From assembly GCA_928212115.1 (NCBI GenBank), contig CAKMRJ010001112.1, positions 406,121,290-406,185,289 on the forward strand: a stretch of 64,000 nt of DNA. Direction: 5' to 3'. A program made the translations under genes and the position numbers. Below, in pieces: positions 46,570 through 59,704 of the stretch. The DNA comes from Lactuca virosa (Eukaryota; Streptophyta; Magnoliopsida; Asterales; Asteraceae). The notes below the pieces were generated by a model. It made no database searches, was not told the DNA's origin, and was given only the letters and a program-made list of their open reading frames with translations. Each line of letters begins with the position of its first letter. The stretch's first letter is position 1.

Positions 46570-47221
46570 TGTGTTTATGTTCGTGGGTGTGGATAACGAC
46601 AGCGGATACGAAGGAGGTGATCTTACAAATCGACGACAGTGAAAATCAATGGAACCGACGTTCGATGGTATAGAGTGCATATCTACGGAACACACGTCCA
46701 ATGGTGAAGATTGACGGAGTTGGAGCGTAGATCAACGACGTCTGAAGGTTTGTGGCGATGTTCGAAGACAATCGATGGTGCATATCGATGGCTTTAGAGT
46801 GCATATCGATGACATATGGAAGTTTCCGACGACTATGGTCCGGTAGCCTACTGATTTAGGATTTCTTCCTTTTATTTAAAGAAATTCTTATAAAAAATAT
46901 TATATTATTTTTTTAGTGTATTAAAACTTTTATATTTTTTGGAAGTCTTATTTAAAGCTTTTTAAACATAGAAAAGGGCAATCTATTTTTATCAAAGCAT
47001 TAAAAAAACATTATGTTATTTTTTTAATAGAAATATATATTTTCTAAATTTTTTTAATCTAATAGAGACAAACCCTTGAAAGTCTTTGTAGCTATATAGC
47101 TCAAACCTTAAATTATCAAAAATTTAAAAATATAAGTGTTTTAACATATACTCCTGGGATTTTTTTGGGCCGAGCGATTGCAAAACCCGGCTAATGAATG
47201 ATGATGATCGCCCAAAAGAAG

Positions 47222-47616
47222 GCGAGAATGGGCGACAGACCGACAGTGGCAAGCGACGCATCTTCATACTCCTAGCAGCTACCAACTTCTTCTTTGCTAT
47301 CTTTGCATGTGCGTCTATCTCCTTAATATTTCGCTTGATTGATCTATCGTACTTGATATAGCTTCTCTTAATTCAAATAGTTCGATTGTCATCTTGGTAT
47401 AGCTTGTCTATTCCATTAAAATTTGGTCAATGTATTGCACTTATGAGTAGGGGTGTCATAAAAAACCAAAACCGAATGACCAAACCGAACAAAATGACGT
47501 TTGGTTTATTTGGTTCGGGTTATTTGGTTTGGTTAACCGAATAAGGATATCTTATTCGGTTTGGTTTTTGGTTAAATTTTTATTATTTTGGTTAAACCGA
47601 AAAACCGAATAAGCTA

Positions 47617-47682
<66 letters not shown>

Positions 47683-48330
47683 AAACATTATATATATAAA
47701 TTTATTGATTAGTTACTAAGGTTTCCATGACTTTTTTAGTTACTAACAATTATAAAGTTATAATTGTTCTATATTTTGTATTAAAAAGCAAAAACAAATT
47801 AACCAAATAGTCTTTAGTCGTACGATTAAAATTATATTGACCTATTTCGAAAACTTGAATATAATATTTTATATATTAATGTAGTTTCTTTGTTTGGTAA
47901 TATTTTGGTAAGTCCTTTTTTCTTTAAGTTTAATATTTATTTTTACGTGTTGGATTTTATTCGGTTTAACTGTTAAACCGAACCGAATAAACCATAATCG
48001 AATAAACTGAAACCGATTGAACCGAACCTTATTTGGTTTGGTTATGGTTAGATTTAAAATGTAAAAAAACCGATAAAACCGAACCGTTTTAACCGAAAAC
48101 CGGAAAACCAAACCGAATAACACCCCTACTTATGAGTAATTTACACCTGGTATCTCTCAACCTTTCAACTTTTATCGAACCAATAGTCCTTTATTATGAA
48201 CTGGATTCAACTAACCAACGTGCTATGAAGATCCGATTCAGGTTTATCTGTCTCACAAATGCAACTCAAACAAATCTTTGGGTGTCGAATCAAATCATGT
48301 TCAAATACATGATACATTTGTATATGAGTC
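47222..48330 (+). pseudogene. Decayed duplicate of the 3' part of the secreted-protein locus
   Basis: 47250-47447 matches about 43740-43920, and 48129-48330 matches about 43920-44140, in the same order and orientation. Examples are the GATGCATCTTCCTACTCC block, CTTGTCTATT, and the AAATCTTTGGGTGT block. The coding remnant has an early stop. The two halves are separated by a hAT-like element, so the duplication is older than that insertion. Confidence 0.7.
47448..48128. mobile_element. Non-autonomous hAT-like element
   Basis: 681 bp, TAGGGGTG at the left end and CACCCCTA at the right, flanked by a perfect 8-bp duplication CTTATGAG (47440-47447 and 48129-48136). The interior consists of AACCGAA / TTCGGTT words in both orientations near the ends and an AT microsatellite (47621-47679). 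No transposase frame. Confidence 0.9.
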
Positions 48331-48454
48331 ATTTTCTACATACACAAACCCAACCCCTATTCGTTGCAATTCTACCTCAAATCGTATAGTATAATTCCTA
48401 AAATTTCATAAAATTACAGTGTAACAACAATGGCTAACATCCTCTTTCTTAGTT
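48331..48454. other. 3' flank of OPT gene 1
   Basis: About 120 bp of AT-rich sequence after the stop codon on the minus strand. It likely contains the 3' UTR and polyadenylation signal, but no single motif is decisive. Confidence 0.4.
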
Positions 48455-51400
48455 TCATTGGATTACAGGGCAACCTGGAACGTGGATACCAGGGACAGAA
48501 GGACAATTAGCCAATGGACAATGGTCATCTACCTCCAAACCCCACCACTCTGGTCCATTAATATTCCTATTTTGTAACACCAAATAGCAAAGAATCGCCA
48601 TGAATGCAACACCAGCATCAAGCCCAGCTGATAATATATAATTATGCCTTGCCCACCAACTCTTGAACCTCTTATAAACAACAAAGTTAAAGAACATCCC
48701 CACAGCAAACCACATATTATAGTTTACTGCTTTTGCTGGTGGCCCTGGACAGTTTATAAGGATAGGTATGTTCACAAGCCTCGGCCATTTCCACTCTGGA
48801 AACTTGCAAGAAAGGAACCAAAAGGGCACAGGTGCAAGAATTCCAAACAGAAAGAAGTAATTCATCTTTGAGTATAACCCTAGGTTCCCAAACATACGTT
48901 GTGGGCCCACCAATCCCCATATAATTGAGGCGTTGTAGAAAACATCGTCTCCTGGGCATGTCCATGGGCTTCCCTTTGGTAGATTAATGGGGTCACAGAT
49001 GTATTCCACTGTTGTTAGGAGCCACCATGATGTTGCAAAGTAGACTGACGATGCGATGATTGTACCTACCAACTTTTAGGAAAATGAATTCACAAATTAA
49101 AACAATTTTATGATAAAATTTTGTGTGAAAAATCAAAGATTGTCTTTTTAAAAGAGTCCTTGTGGAGATTGGGAAACTGAAAGTGATTGTTGTCAGGTTT
49201 TAAACCGGAGACTTTATTTATAGATTCTCACCTTCTTACTGTTAGGACAAACATGTTGGGACTGTAAGTTTTTTGTACCTGAACAATGAACATGGACTTG
49301 GGTGGGATTTTCATATAATGGCCGAGCTTAAAATCTTGGAGAAACGTTATGGCTTGCCACATGCTGTTGTCACCATAGGTTTTGAACACCACATTGGCTA
49401 GTGGCCTCCCCGGGTACATATACCCTATGATTAGCTCTGTGATCACATTTAGACCTACTCCCTGTAAAAAAGAAATCCAAAAAATTCACCAATTATGACT
49501 AATGAAAAAAAGGTAAACGCCACCAACAGGTCCTACAGACAACATAGGTGAGGTCTCAGGTTCAGAGTGTTGAACTTGAGACCTCACTTTTGGATTGTGA
49601 CCTCCTTATTGCATAAAATGGATAGTTACCTGGTTTGTGGTAGCTACAATAACACCAACGGGCAAGGTGAATATGGCAGCCAAACCAATTGCTAAGATAA
49701 TTCCCCAATAAGGAAGTTGCAATTGCCTCCCAAATCCTTCACAAGTAAGCAAAGCAAGTCCTATTACTAATACTAGAAGAGTGTGAAACCACCATTGTGG
49801 GACAGAATCATAGTTTCTCTTCATTAACCTTGTATGCACGTCCCCTATACTCTTCCTCATTGACGCCTTCGTTTGTTCCAAAATTGTCCTTTATTTAACA
49901 TAACAAGATATTAAGAAAAAAATTAACAACCTAATGGACTTCATATGAATCTTTATGCAAGAGTAAATACTAAATAGTAAATACCTCCCATGGAAGAGAA
50001 GGACATGAGATACTGTGGCAGCTAGTGTAGCAAAGCTTAGACCATAAGCAAGTACAAACAAGATACTAAGGTTGACTTTTCCATATTCATCATATCCCGC
50101 TTGATTAAAGGAGAAAGACGTTTCGTTCAAAACTTTAGAGACATTGTACTTTGTTCCATCAGCATTGTATGTCTTGAAAGCATACATAGGAAATCGTCTA
50201 GCTTCATACCAGTTGTTCCAATAAGCTACGGGAATTATTATGTAAAAAGTGATTACATAGCCAATTAGCATATTCACCATAGCAAATCCAGGGGTGGCTA
50301 ATGGACTTCCTAGGAAAGAAGCAACTGTGGCCCAATCAAGGCCAAAAGCTCCGATTCCAAAACCTTTAAGACCAGAACCAATTTGTTGAGCTTTGAAGGA
50401 ATCTTTCCATATCCAACATACGAAAGAGAGGGCTGTGATGGATTGAAAGAGATAATTCGGAACCACGTAGTATGAAAAGCTACTTATAATCACAATCATG
50501 AAGAATTGCAGCCTTGAAAGTCCCCCCTTTGCCCTCTTCTCTTCCTCATGCAAAGCCCTTCAAAAAAAAAAATAGTTTACTTAATTCCAATTCCAAATCC
50601 AACATTAATCTATTAATATATAATAAAAAATGAATATGTGGTCGTTATGTATTCAATTTCATTTCCACCCATAAACCTGAAGAGGGAGACTTGAACTAGA
50701 GTTGAAGGCCACCACATATATGGAGAGTCAACTAAAAATTTCCGGAAAAGACCAGCCCATCCAAATCCAAGAAGCTACTTATTCAATCAAAAAAAAAAAA
50801 AAAAAGTCAGAATAGAATAACAATTAGAATTTAAGCACTTCAAAAGGAGTAGCCTTAGGTTCAAATCCCACAAACTTTAACCTTGGTTTGTGGTTCTAAT
50901 ATAAAAAACTAAAGCAAATATGTATTGTGTTTTTTTGCAAAAAAAATGTTATTCTTCTAGGTGACTGGAATAAGAGCCAAATACCCACAAGAGGCCCGAT
51001 AAACATTTGAATTGAAACTTTAACATTGGGGCTGTTGAGACTCGAACCCTTGATTAGTGATGGTGATATATGTTTATTTTGTTGTAAGTTTCTCTTTGTT
51101 GTATTTATTTTTGCAAGATTTGGGAAATAATATTCGTAAAAATTCACCTGAGTACTTTGGGTAAGCAACATGGCTGCAAGAGGGTGGATTTCAGTGTGGT
51201 AAAAGGCTTTAACAATAGTGATAATCCCCACAGCATAAACCGAACTCGAACCCGCATTTGCTAATATAGTAATAAGGACATGCTCCTTTACGTTAAAAGG
51301 TCCTGGATTCAATGAAAATGACCATTTCGTCCCTGGAATTGTTACTCCTTTTGTGGGTAGACTTGCTGCCATTATTCTTCCAACAGGAAGAACCACAATT

Positions 51401-51724
51401 TGTGCTACAACCGAGGACACTGTTAGTTGATTCTGGCGATAACCAAAGAACTGGTTCAAGAAAGCAAGAACACCACAAGAAATGATCCCTAAAAACCATG
51501 TTCTGAAAGTTAAGCATGGAAGTGTTGGATCATCTGTTATAGGGACAGTGAGTCGAACTTGCTCAATTGGACAATCATTTATCTCTTCTGTAAATCAAAA
51601 CAAAATTATATTAATCATTATCAGAACCACACAAAGTTATATAAAAAGTTAAGTAATATATTTGATATAAAACTTTACCAGATTCTGGACGTGGTTTTTG
51701 TTTTTGATTTTCTTGAAGATCCAT
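48455..51724 (-). CDS. OPT: Oligopeptide transporter (OPT family), gene 1
   Basis: Seven exons joined on the minus strand by GT-AG introns: 51679-51724, 51148-51587, 50677-50774, 49985-50557, 49630-49888, 49279-49461, 48455-49072. The total is 2217 bp, predicting 738 residues, the normal length of plant OPT proteins. The start MDLQENQKQK is in the only frame that splices cleanly to exon 2. Family motifs are the NPG at residues 109-111 (WSFSLNPGPFN) and KIPPK at 523-527 (GHYMKIPPKSMF). The protein is hydrophobic throughout, as expected for about 16 membrane segments, with a conserved C-terminal H-CPLA-CP cysteine region. OPT proteins move small peptides, and in some members metal chelates, into the cell with protons, usually at the plasma membrane. 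The sequence reads closest to the OPT1/OPT5-like group; the substrate is not predictable. No break seen. Confidence 0.95.
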
Positions 51725-51759
51725 GTTTAGCTACCGAAACTTATTACATGTTTATGAAG

Positions 51760-51767
51760 CTTTTATA
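51760..51767 (-). promoter_or_regulatory. Possible TATA box of OPT gene 1
   Basis: The minus strand reads TATAAAAG about 36 bp before the start codon. If used, the 5' UTR would be very short, so an upstream start is also possible. Confidence 0.35.
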
Positions 51768-52689
51768 GACTTCATAGATTTCCTCACAATGTTGTGTTAG
51801 CCTTGACTTATATTTTGTTCACATGGATCAAGACACATACAAAAATGAGGTGACGGAAAACCCTTTGTTTCATTTGACCTGTCTTTTTGTTGATCAGTAT
51901 GAGAAGAACATTCACGTCTTTTGTTAACAAATCAGAACATTTTTTTCGATGAAAGAAAAAATACAATTTTGTTCGCAGTCTGATGCACGTTAAATGCAGT
52001 ATTACAAAACTTTTGTCCAACAAACAAGTTAAGTATGAATAGAAATAATATTATGATAAACAATGGATGGATATGCGTTGCTTGCAAGTACTTGCAAAGG
52101 TGTGGCGTCAGAACTTCAGAAGCCTGACTTGGTTAATATATATCAAAGACAGGCATATAAAACAAGAGGCATGAAGATCAAGTCTTTGTCTTTAACTCTA
52201 TGTGTACAAATTTCGTGGAACCGTTCAATTTCTTATCTCTTTAATTCACTAATTACAAGGCAAGAGATATTTTCGTATACGTTTTTTTTTTAAATTAGTA
52301 AATGAAATAAAGGTTAGTGATATAATTAAATGAACATTAACGAAAAAAGAATGATTTGTTAGGCAATTAAAGTGGAAAAATTTGGTATTAGTGAGATATC
52401 GTCAATTATTTAAGAACGAGAACGAGATATTGTTACGGCAACTGGCCAACTGCTGCCGGATTGATATAACAGGTGAACCAATCAGCGAGTGAACTCCAAT
52501 ATTTAAGGATTCGAATTGTCGCAAATAATGGTTTATTTGGAAATGGAATCTTTCCATGATTTTAATTTTGGCCCTCATTTTCTTTAAATTCTTTTATGAC
52601 ATGTCACTATCATAGTTATAACGTAGGACACATAAATAGATATTTTATTATCTGAAGCCTAAATTGTTAACCCATTTTTTAAAAAAGTA
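51768..52689. other. Upstream flank of OPT gene 1
   Basis: Promoter-side DNA on the minus strand. No gene. Short frames only. Confidence 0.4.
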
Positions 52690-53053
52690 ATCAATTACAG
52701 AAGTAAATGAAGTGCTAGCATTCGCTCGGAATTGGGGGCATTGCCCTAAAAAGAAAGAGCTGTTGTCTTGTGTTGTATATAGAACATTATGAAGTCTTTG
52801 GAAGGATAGAAATGATCGGATATTCAGAGGTGTGATTTCGGAACCGGCGAAGATTGTGGACATTATTAAAGCTACGGTTTTCAGGTGGAGAAAATATAGG
52901 AAGAATAGAGGTATTGGAGATGATTGGGTTAAGTGGTGTTTCTCGCCCTTAAGTTGTATTTAATTTTGTATGTTTCTATCTACTGTGTACTTTTGGCCCC
53001 TAGCTCCTTGCTAGGGTCCTTATTTTAATATATTTGCCGGTTCCAAAAAAAAA
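52690..53053 (+). mobile_element. LINE (L1-type) 3' end fragment
   Basis: The frame after position 52758 reads LLSCVVYRTL, a TGA, then SLWKDRNDRIFRG...AKIVDIIKATVFRWRKYR...DDWVKWC and a stop at 52961-52963. This matches the end of plant L1 ORF2 (the W-RN-R-F.G block and the final W-W-C block). It is followed by about 80 bp of 3' UTR and an A run at 53045-53053. A 5'-truncated LINE copy; the left edge is uncertain. Confidence 0.75.
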
Positions 53054-55221
53054 TTACTTATGACCAATTGCAAAATAGGTTTTGGTACTGCAGGACTTCA
53101 TATATAAGGTTTTTTTTTTTAAATAATATCGGTCATAACTTAAGACGTTTTAATAATATAAAACTACATAAAATGTTTTACCGAGAAAAATAATTAGTTT
53201 TATAAAAATATGAACAGTTTCGCAATACCTAGAGTGAATTTCGCAGTGCGGATCTTTCCTAAAAAATATTGCAGTGACGAGTTCCATTGCGCAATATGAT
53301 TCTTTTTTAAATTTTTTTACCGAAAGAATATTTATTTAGATATTTCATAGTGAGCACTGCAAAATCAATAATTATATGGAAAATTTTCTAAATAATTAAT
53401 TTTTGAAAAAACCAATTTGACTTTGATTTGTATTGGGGTTTCTTAAAAAAAAAACCCCTCATAATTTAAATATATAAAAAAAAAAAAAACTTGCCATGTC
53501 TACCAATTTAACTTTTTATTTTTTCTGATTTTTTTCCGAGTAAATTAGATATCTTTCCATTTTTTTTTTGTTTTTGATTTTTTCTTAAATATTTTTGTAA
53601 ATAGGCTCCCTCTTTATGAAAAAAGATATCCGAATTTTTTTCCTTTTGATTTTTTTTAGCTTTCGTTAAGTAAAAGTCTTATTCGTTTACTCGAAACCCG
53701 CTTTTAAAAAATTTCATCATCGAAATTTGGAACGTTCTTTACAGCTTAGGTTATTTAATATGAAAACGGTTAAAGACTAATTCGAAAAGTGAAAAAACAT
53801 AAGTTATTTAATCTGAAAACAATTATTGGCTAATCTGAAACAAGTTTCGAGTTATGCATAAGCATAGGCTAATCGGAATCTGTAAACAATTACACTTCAA
53901 AAACTAGTTCGGATGTATTATTATTTTTTTATGATGTTTTGTTTGTTTATAATATTTAATTATGTAAATTAATATTTTTTGACGTAACACTGTAATATAT
54001 CGTTATGCAAAAATTTCATATTATTCTATGTTCCAAACTAGATAATTTTTCCACTTTTTTACACACATCCAAATTAAAAGGCATTCAAACAAAATCAAAT
54101 CATTTCCTTTTTTAAAACTACAAGTATCTATATTATTAAATTTAAATATTTTTTATAACATTTTTTTACTCAAAATAGCACAAAAAAATAAAATAAAATT
54201 ATAACACTAAAGATCCCAAACAGTAACAAAGTTTGATTTACAAAAAAATGTTTGCTTTAGACTATATGTTTACTTATAAATTTTTATTTTTATTATAACA
54301 TTAAATATAAATAAAAAAAATTGTATATTATATTAGTCATAAAATTTAATAATTCAACCAATATAATAAAAAATATTTAGGGTAAAAAATATTATTTATC
54401 ACTAATATATATTAAGAAAACAAATTTATTAATAATAAAATAATAAGTTATAAATAAAATATATTTAATTATGATTGACAACCCAAATTGATTTGACTAA
54501 TTACTAGGTTTGACTTTTTCACCGAAAATAATATAATTAAAAACCCTAAAGGAGGTTTTTTTAGCACCACCCGTACTTTTTTTCTCTGTATACGGGATTA
54601 AGAGTTGTTATTTTATCCGACCGCTTAATTAATAAGTTGTCACCGTAGATGTTAATAGGTTGTCACCATAGATGCCATAAACCACAACTTGAGCGAAACA
54701 AAAAGCTTGCCATTTTTTCTTGTGAAGATGATAGGTTGAGGAAAAGATTTTCTTTCCAATGGAATTTATCATTATTCATGAATGTCAAACTACAATTATT
54801 TACCTCCTCGTGTTAATCCGTGTTTTGTTTGCTTCTATTTCTGGCAACTAATGAAAGAGGTTTTTTTTTTTAATGATTATTATTATTAAATATTTCCAGT
54901 CGTCGACTTATTTAATTTAATTGTTAATTGATAATTGTTTTGCTTTTTATTTCTTTATTTCTTTAATATGTCAAACTATGTCATCGTACCTTAAACCAAA
55001 GTATCAAACAACAAAACACAAAACTAAAAGTGGTCCAATTTGAACTTTCAAACAACCATTTCGAATAATATAAAATTGTCAAATACAAATTATATTTATT
55101 ATCTATCTATCTATTCTACCTCAAAGAATGTCCATTTGTGAAACATCCTTGGAATAAGTCTATACACTTTCTATGCTTTTACCAATGTGAACAAGATAAC
55201 ATGAAAGAGAGTGTTAATGCC
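53054..55221. other. AT-rich spacer between the two OPT genes
   Basis: Very AT-rich, with many A and T runs and no frame of note. About 2.2 kb. The last part is the 3' flank of OPT gene 2. Confidence 0.6.
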
Positions 55222-58200
55222 TTAATGGACTTGAGGGCATCCCTCAACGTTAATACCAGGGGCAGTTGGGCAGCTAGCAAGAGGACAATGATCATCTATC
55301 TCCATACCCCACCATTTTGGTCCATTGATATCTCTAATTTGTAGCACAAAATAGCAAAGAATAGCCATGAATGCCACTCCTGCATCAAGCCCAGCTGATA
55401 AAATATAGTTATGCCTAGCCCACCACCCTTTAAACTTCTTATACACCACAAAGTTGAAAAAAATCCCCACAGCAAACCACATGTTGTAGTTTACAGCTCT
55501 AGTTGGTGGCATGCCACCTGGGCCCGATATAAGAATTGGCATGTTTATGAGCCTAATCCATTTTCTATTGGGAAACTTTCGAGAAAGAAACCAAACTGGA
55601 AATGGTGCGAGAATTCCTAATAGAAAGAAGTAGTTCATTTTGGAGTATAACCCAAGATTTCCAAACATACGTTGAGGTCCCACTACGCCCCATATGATTG
55701 AGGCGTTGTAGAACACATCATCTCCCGGGCAGGTCCATGGGCTTCCTTCGGGCAGCTTACTTGGGTCACAAATGTATTCGACTGTTGTCAATAGCCACCA
55801 AGAAGTTGCAAAGTAGACTGATGATGCAATTATTGTCCCCACCAACTTTATTATGCACCAAAAATGAGTATAAATTAGTTTTTTTTTTTTTTTTGGTTAA
55901 AGATGATATAATTAGTTTGAACTATTTGTAAGTCTGTTTTATTATGTGAAATAGTGCAACAACATAAATATATTTACCTGGACAATGAACATGGACTTTG
56001 GTGGGATTTTCATATAATGTCCAAGCTTAAAATCTTGGAGGAACATGATGGCTTGTGACATGCTTATGTAGCCATATGTTTTGAAGGCCACATTGGCTAG
56101 TGGTTTCCCGGGGTAGATATAACCAATAATCAGCTCTGTAATGACATTTAATCCTGGTTGCTGTAAGAAAAAATCACTCTTAGAATACAAAAAAAGATTA
56201 AGCAAAGACGCGAAAAACGGTATTCATGTAATCATTAACTTTTTAGGGGTATTTTAGATGATGGGGATGAAGAGGGCATTCATGTCTTTTGTAGAAAAAA
56301 GATCAAGAGGGAGTCCATGTCTCACTTTTTAAGTGGCCTATATGCCAAATGCTAACATGTATAGTCATGCTCGATACAGCAAATGGGGCCTACCATATTA
56401 GTTGTAGCGGTGATAACTCCTATTGGTAGTGTGAAGAGCAAAGCCAGACCGATTCCTAAAAGAACTCCCCAGTAAGGGAGTTGCAGCTGTCTGCCAAAAC
56501 CCTCACATGTTAGCAAAGCAAGTCCTATCACCAATACCAAAAGAGAGTAGAACCACCATTGTGGGACCGGGTCATAGTTTTTCTTCATCAGTCTAGTATG
56601 AACATCCCCAAACTTGTCTTTAAATGATGCTGTTGTTTGCTCCCAAATCGTTCTGCATATGACAAGACAAACACATTTAAATACATCAAGCTTGTATGAG
56701 CCCATGTTTTCTTTTAAACATGTCTCTACATATTTGGTAATGAGGTAAGAATCCATAAGTGAGGACTAAGGGTAAAGTCTGACATGACATCACTCTGAGA
56801 CATTGTGATTTACCTTCCTCATGTTGGTCATGAGAACCAAGGTGTATGCCTTTTTTAGGACTAAATGCAAGAAATAGCATTGTAATTTTCTATATTTGTG
56901 TAATACATATTCCTACTTTTATGTCTTTCTTTACAACATCGTGGTGTCACTTATTTTCTATTAGTGCATTGTACTTTGAAATTTCCACCTGATTATAACA
57001 ATATACTTTCAAATCCTTGTTATTGTATCAATGAAAGTTGCTTTCTCTTTGGATGGCATTGTTATAGTTCGGTAAAATTCTTAAACTATAATGATGTTAA
57101 AGAAAGAAATGAAAGTAAGATGCTATAATAAGCAACCAATCAAAGTACATTCCTACTTTTTGAATTTAACCATTCTTTATACTTTGAATAAATAAGGTTC
57201 TCGAAGAACTTAAGGGCATACCTTCCATGGAAGAGTGCAACATGAGAGAGTGTGGCAGCCAATGTGGCAAAATTTAGACCGTAAGCAAACGTGAAAAAGA
57301 TGCTAAGATGGATTTGGCTATAATCGTTATATCCTTGTTTGTCAAATGAGAAGGTTGTGGAATTTAAAACTCTTGAAACGTTATATTTTCCTCCTTGTGC
57401 ATCAAACACATGAGAAGAGTAAATCGGGAACCGCTTGGCTTCATACCAATTATTCCAATAAGCAATGGGAACCATTATGTATACAACTATTATATACCCG
57501 GCTAATATGTTCATGATGGCAAATCCGGGGGTGGCTAAGGGACTTCCAAGAAAAGCAGATACAGTCGCCCAATCGAGTCCAATGGCTCCAACTCCAAGGC
57601 CACGGAGACCGGAACCAATTTGTTGAGCCTTGACTGAGTCTTTCCATATCCAGCAAACGAATGAGATGGCAGTTATGGATTGGAATAGGTAATTGGGAAT
57701 GATGTAGTATGCGAAGCTTGATACGAGGACTATTAGGAAGAATTGTAGCCTTGTCATGCCTCTTTTTGGCCTCTTTTCTTCATCGTGCAATGCCCTGAAA
57801 AAAGAGAAACTTTTATGAGAAATTGGTAAAGAAATACATCTACATAGTCAGGGTGAGTATGGTGCAGTTCGGTTTTGTTCGTATATGCCTAAAATTTGGG
57901 GAAAACATTTTGTCCGTTTTGTCTTTGATTTTATTTTTTTGGTTTTCTGGTTTATTTGTTGCATAATATATAGCAAAATATTACATGGACTTGTTTTGAA
58001 GCCAAAATCCATGAAAACATGAAGAACTTTTATGTTAAACTTTGCAATATATGATAGTAGAAAGTATTCTAAAATTTATATCTAAATGCAAGAAATAGCA
58101 ATGTACTCTCATTGATTTGTTTATTATAGCATCCTACTTTAATATTTATTTTTATTACAACATTTTGAGAACCCTACCCAATCATAAAGATCATGTAAAT

Positions 58201-59704
58201 ACAAAGAAATTTTCATTGTATAATTGGATAGATTTTAAAGTATAATGTCCTACAGTTGGGTAGATTGTCATAGATCATCTTAATGTGGAAAGTTTGAAAG
58301 TGCAATCTTGTAATAAGAAAAAATGGATTTTAGAATGTTATAATACACAAATAAATAGAATATGTTTTACTTTCTTGCATTTAGCCCAAAAAATTAATCA
58401 AATATGGAAAACTTATATACTTTATAAAACGACATCGTATTAAGATACGATTCAATTCGGTTTTTATTTCGAGTTTAAACCAAAAGCCAAAACCGTCCGT
58501 TTTCAAAACGGATAGGTTTTTCTTCGCATTCTTCTCTCTCTCACACACACTCAAAAACAAAAAGATGAACCTGAAGAGGGAGACTTGAACGAGATTGGCA
58601 GGCCACCACATATATGGCGAATCAACTAAAAACTTTCGGAAAAGACCAGCCCATCCATATCCAAGCATCTACAATCACCATCAAGCAAGAGAGATGAATC
58701 ATTACTTCATGAAACTCAATATGGTACCATATTGTAATCCCCAAGCCCAAAAGCTATAGGCTAGCCCAATAACTTCAACATCATTGTAAAACCATGGTAA
58801 AAGTAATTTGCAACCCACAACTTAATACTTATAACAGGCTCATAATTCAAGACTTTATATCCATGTGAAACGGGTTATTTAAGTTCAGGTGCAATATCAG
58901 CAAAGAGCAATGAAATCAGGAAAATAGAGAAGAATTGAACCTGGGTAGTTTGTGTAAGCAACATGGCTGCAATCGGGTTGAGCCTACGACGATAGAAAGC
59001 TTTGACTATAGTGATTATGGAGACTGCATAAACCGAATTCGAACCCGAATTTGCAAATATTGTAATGAGAACATGCTCCTTCAAGTTGAAGGGTCCAGGG
59101 TTGAGTGAAAACGACCATCTAAAAACACGAATTGGTTTTGTGGGTAGAGTTGCTGCCATTAACCTCCCAATCGGAAGCACGAGAATTTGAGCCGAAACTG
59201 ATGAAATGTATAGTGGGTTTTGACGATAACCAAAGAACTGGTTTAAGAAAGCAAGAACACTACATGATATGATCCCCAAAAACCATGTCCTAAATGTCAA
59301 GCAAGGTAATGTTGGATCATCTGTGATTGGAACTGTTAGTCTCACTTGCTCAATTGGAGAATCATTCACCTCTTCTGCTAAGTTTTCATCGAAACAAACA
59401 AATACTATTAGGTACTTTATGCATATATTATCGTAGTAAAACAGTTGAAAGAGTAGAATCTTTATGCATACGTATATTACTCCTTAAAAGAACTTCAATT
59501 AGAAAAGAAAAAAGTAGGAGGAATCTTGTTAACCAAAATTAACATTACTATCTTCTTGTAACGAAGATAACGCACGAATAGGTGATTGTAGTGCAAAATT
59601 GAAACAATGAAAATAATCAAACATGGAAATAAACTAAGTAAATCTTCAACATAACTTGAACATAATAACTTACCAATATTCATATTGCTATCCAGATTCT
59701 CCAT
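55222..59704 (-). CDS. OPT: Oligopeptide transporter (OPT family), gene 2
   Basis: Seven exons on the minus strand: 59674-59704, 58941-59374, 58571-58668, 57222-57794, 56394-56652, 55978-56160, 55222-55845. The total is 2202 bp, predicting 733 residues. Exons 3, 4, 5 and 6 are exactly the same length as in gene 1 (98, 573, 259, 183 bp) and all splice phases agree, so the two arose by duplication. Motifs are NPG at about residues 102-104 and KIPPK at about 516-520. The proteins differ mostly in the first dozen residues, in the segment before the NPG (two residues shorter here) and in the tail. Introns are larger than in gene 1, notably the third, which holds repeat-like sequence. Probable role as for gene 1: proton-coupled uptake of small peptides. 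All frames are open. Confidence 0.95.
57847..58520. repeat. Repeat-like sequence in intron 3 of OPT gene 2
   Basis: The edges carry GGTGCAGTTCGGTTTTG and, at the other side, AATTCGGTTTTTATTTCGAG / AAAACCGTCC. This is the same TTCGGTT word style as the hAT-like element at 47448. The ends do not form a clean inverted pair, so it may be a decayed copy. Confidence 0.4.

Larger units (their letters stand above)
43817..47221. other. Non-coding stretch between the secreted-protein gene and its duplicate
   Basis: No gene seen. It includes long T and A homopolymers (44440-44487, 46253-46280, 46536-46566), two tandem duplications listed separately, and an inverted pair near 44721-44775 and 45922-45975 (GCTGAAGGCAAGAGTCG against its complement), which suggests a small DNA transposon. 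The short frames are not convincing. Confidence 0.45.

Noticed and set aside
58875..59369. Stand-alone ORFs inside the OPT genes
   Set aside because: These are single exons; GT-AG borders and matching phases join them into two full-length transporters.
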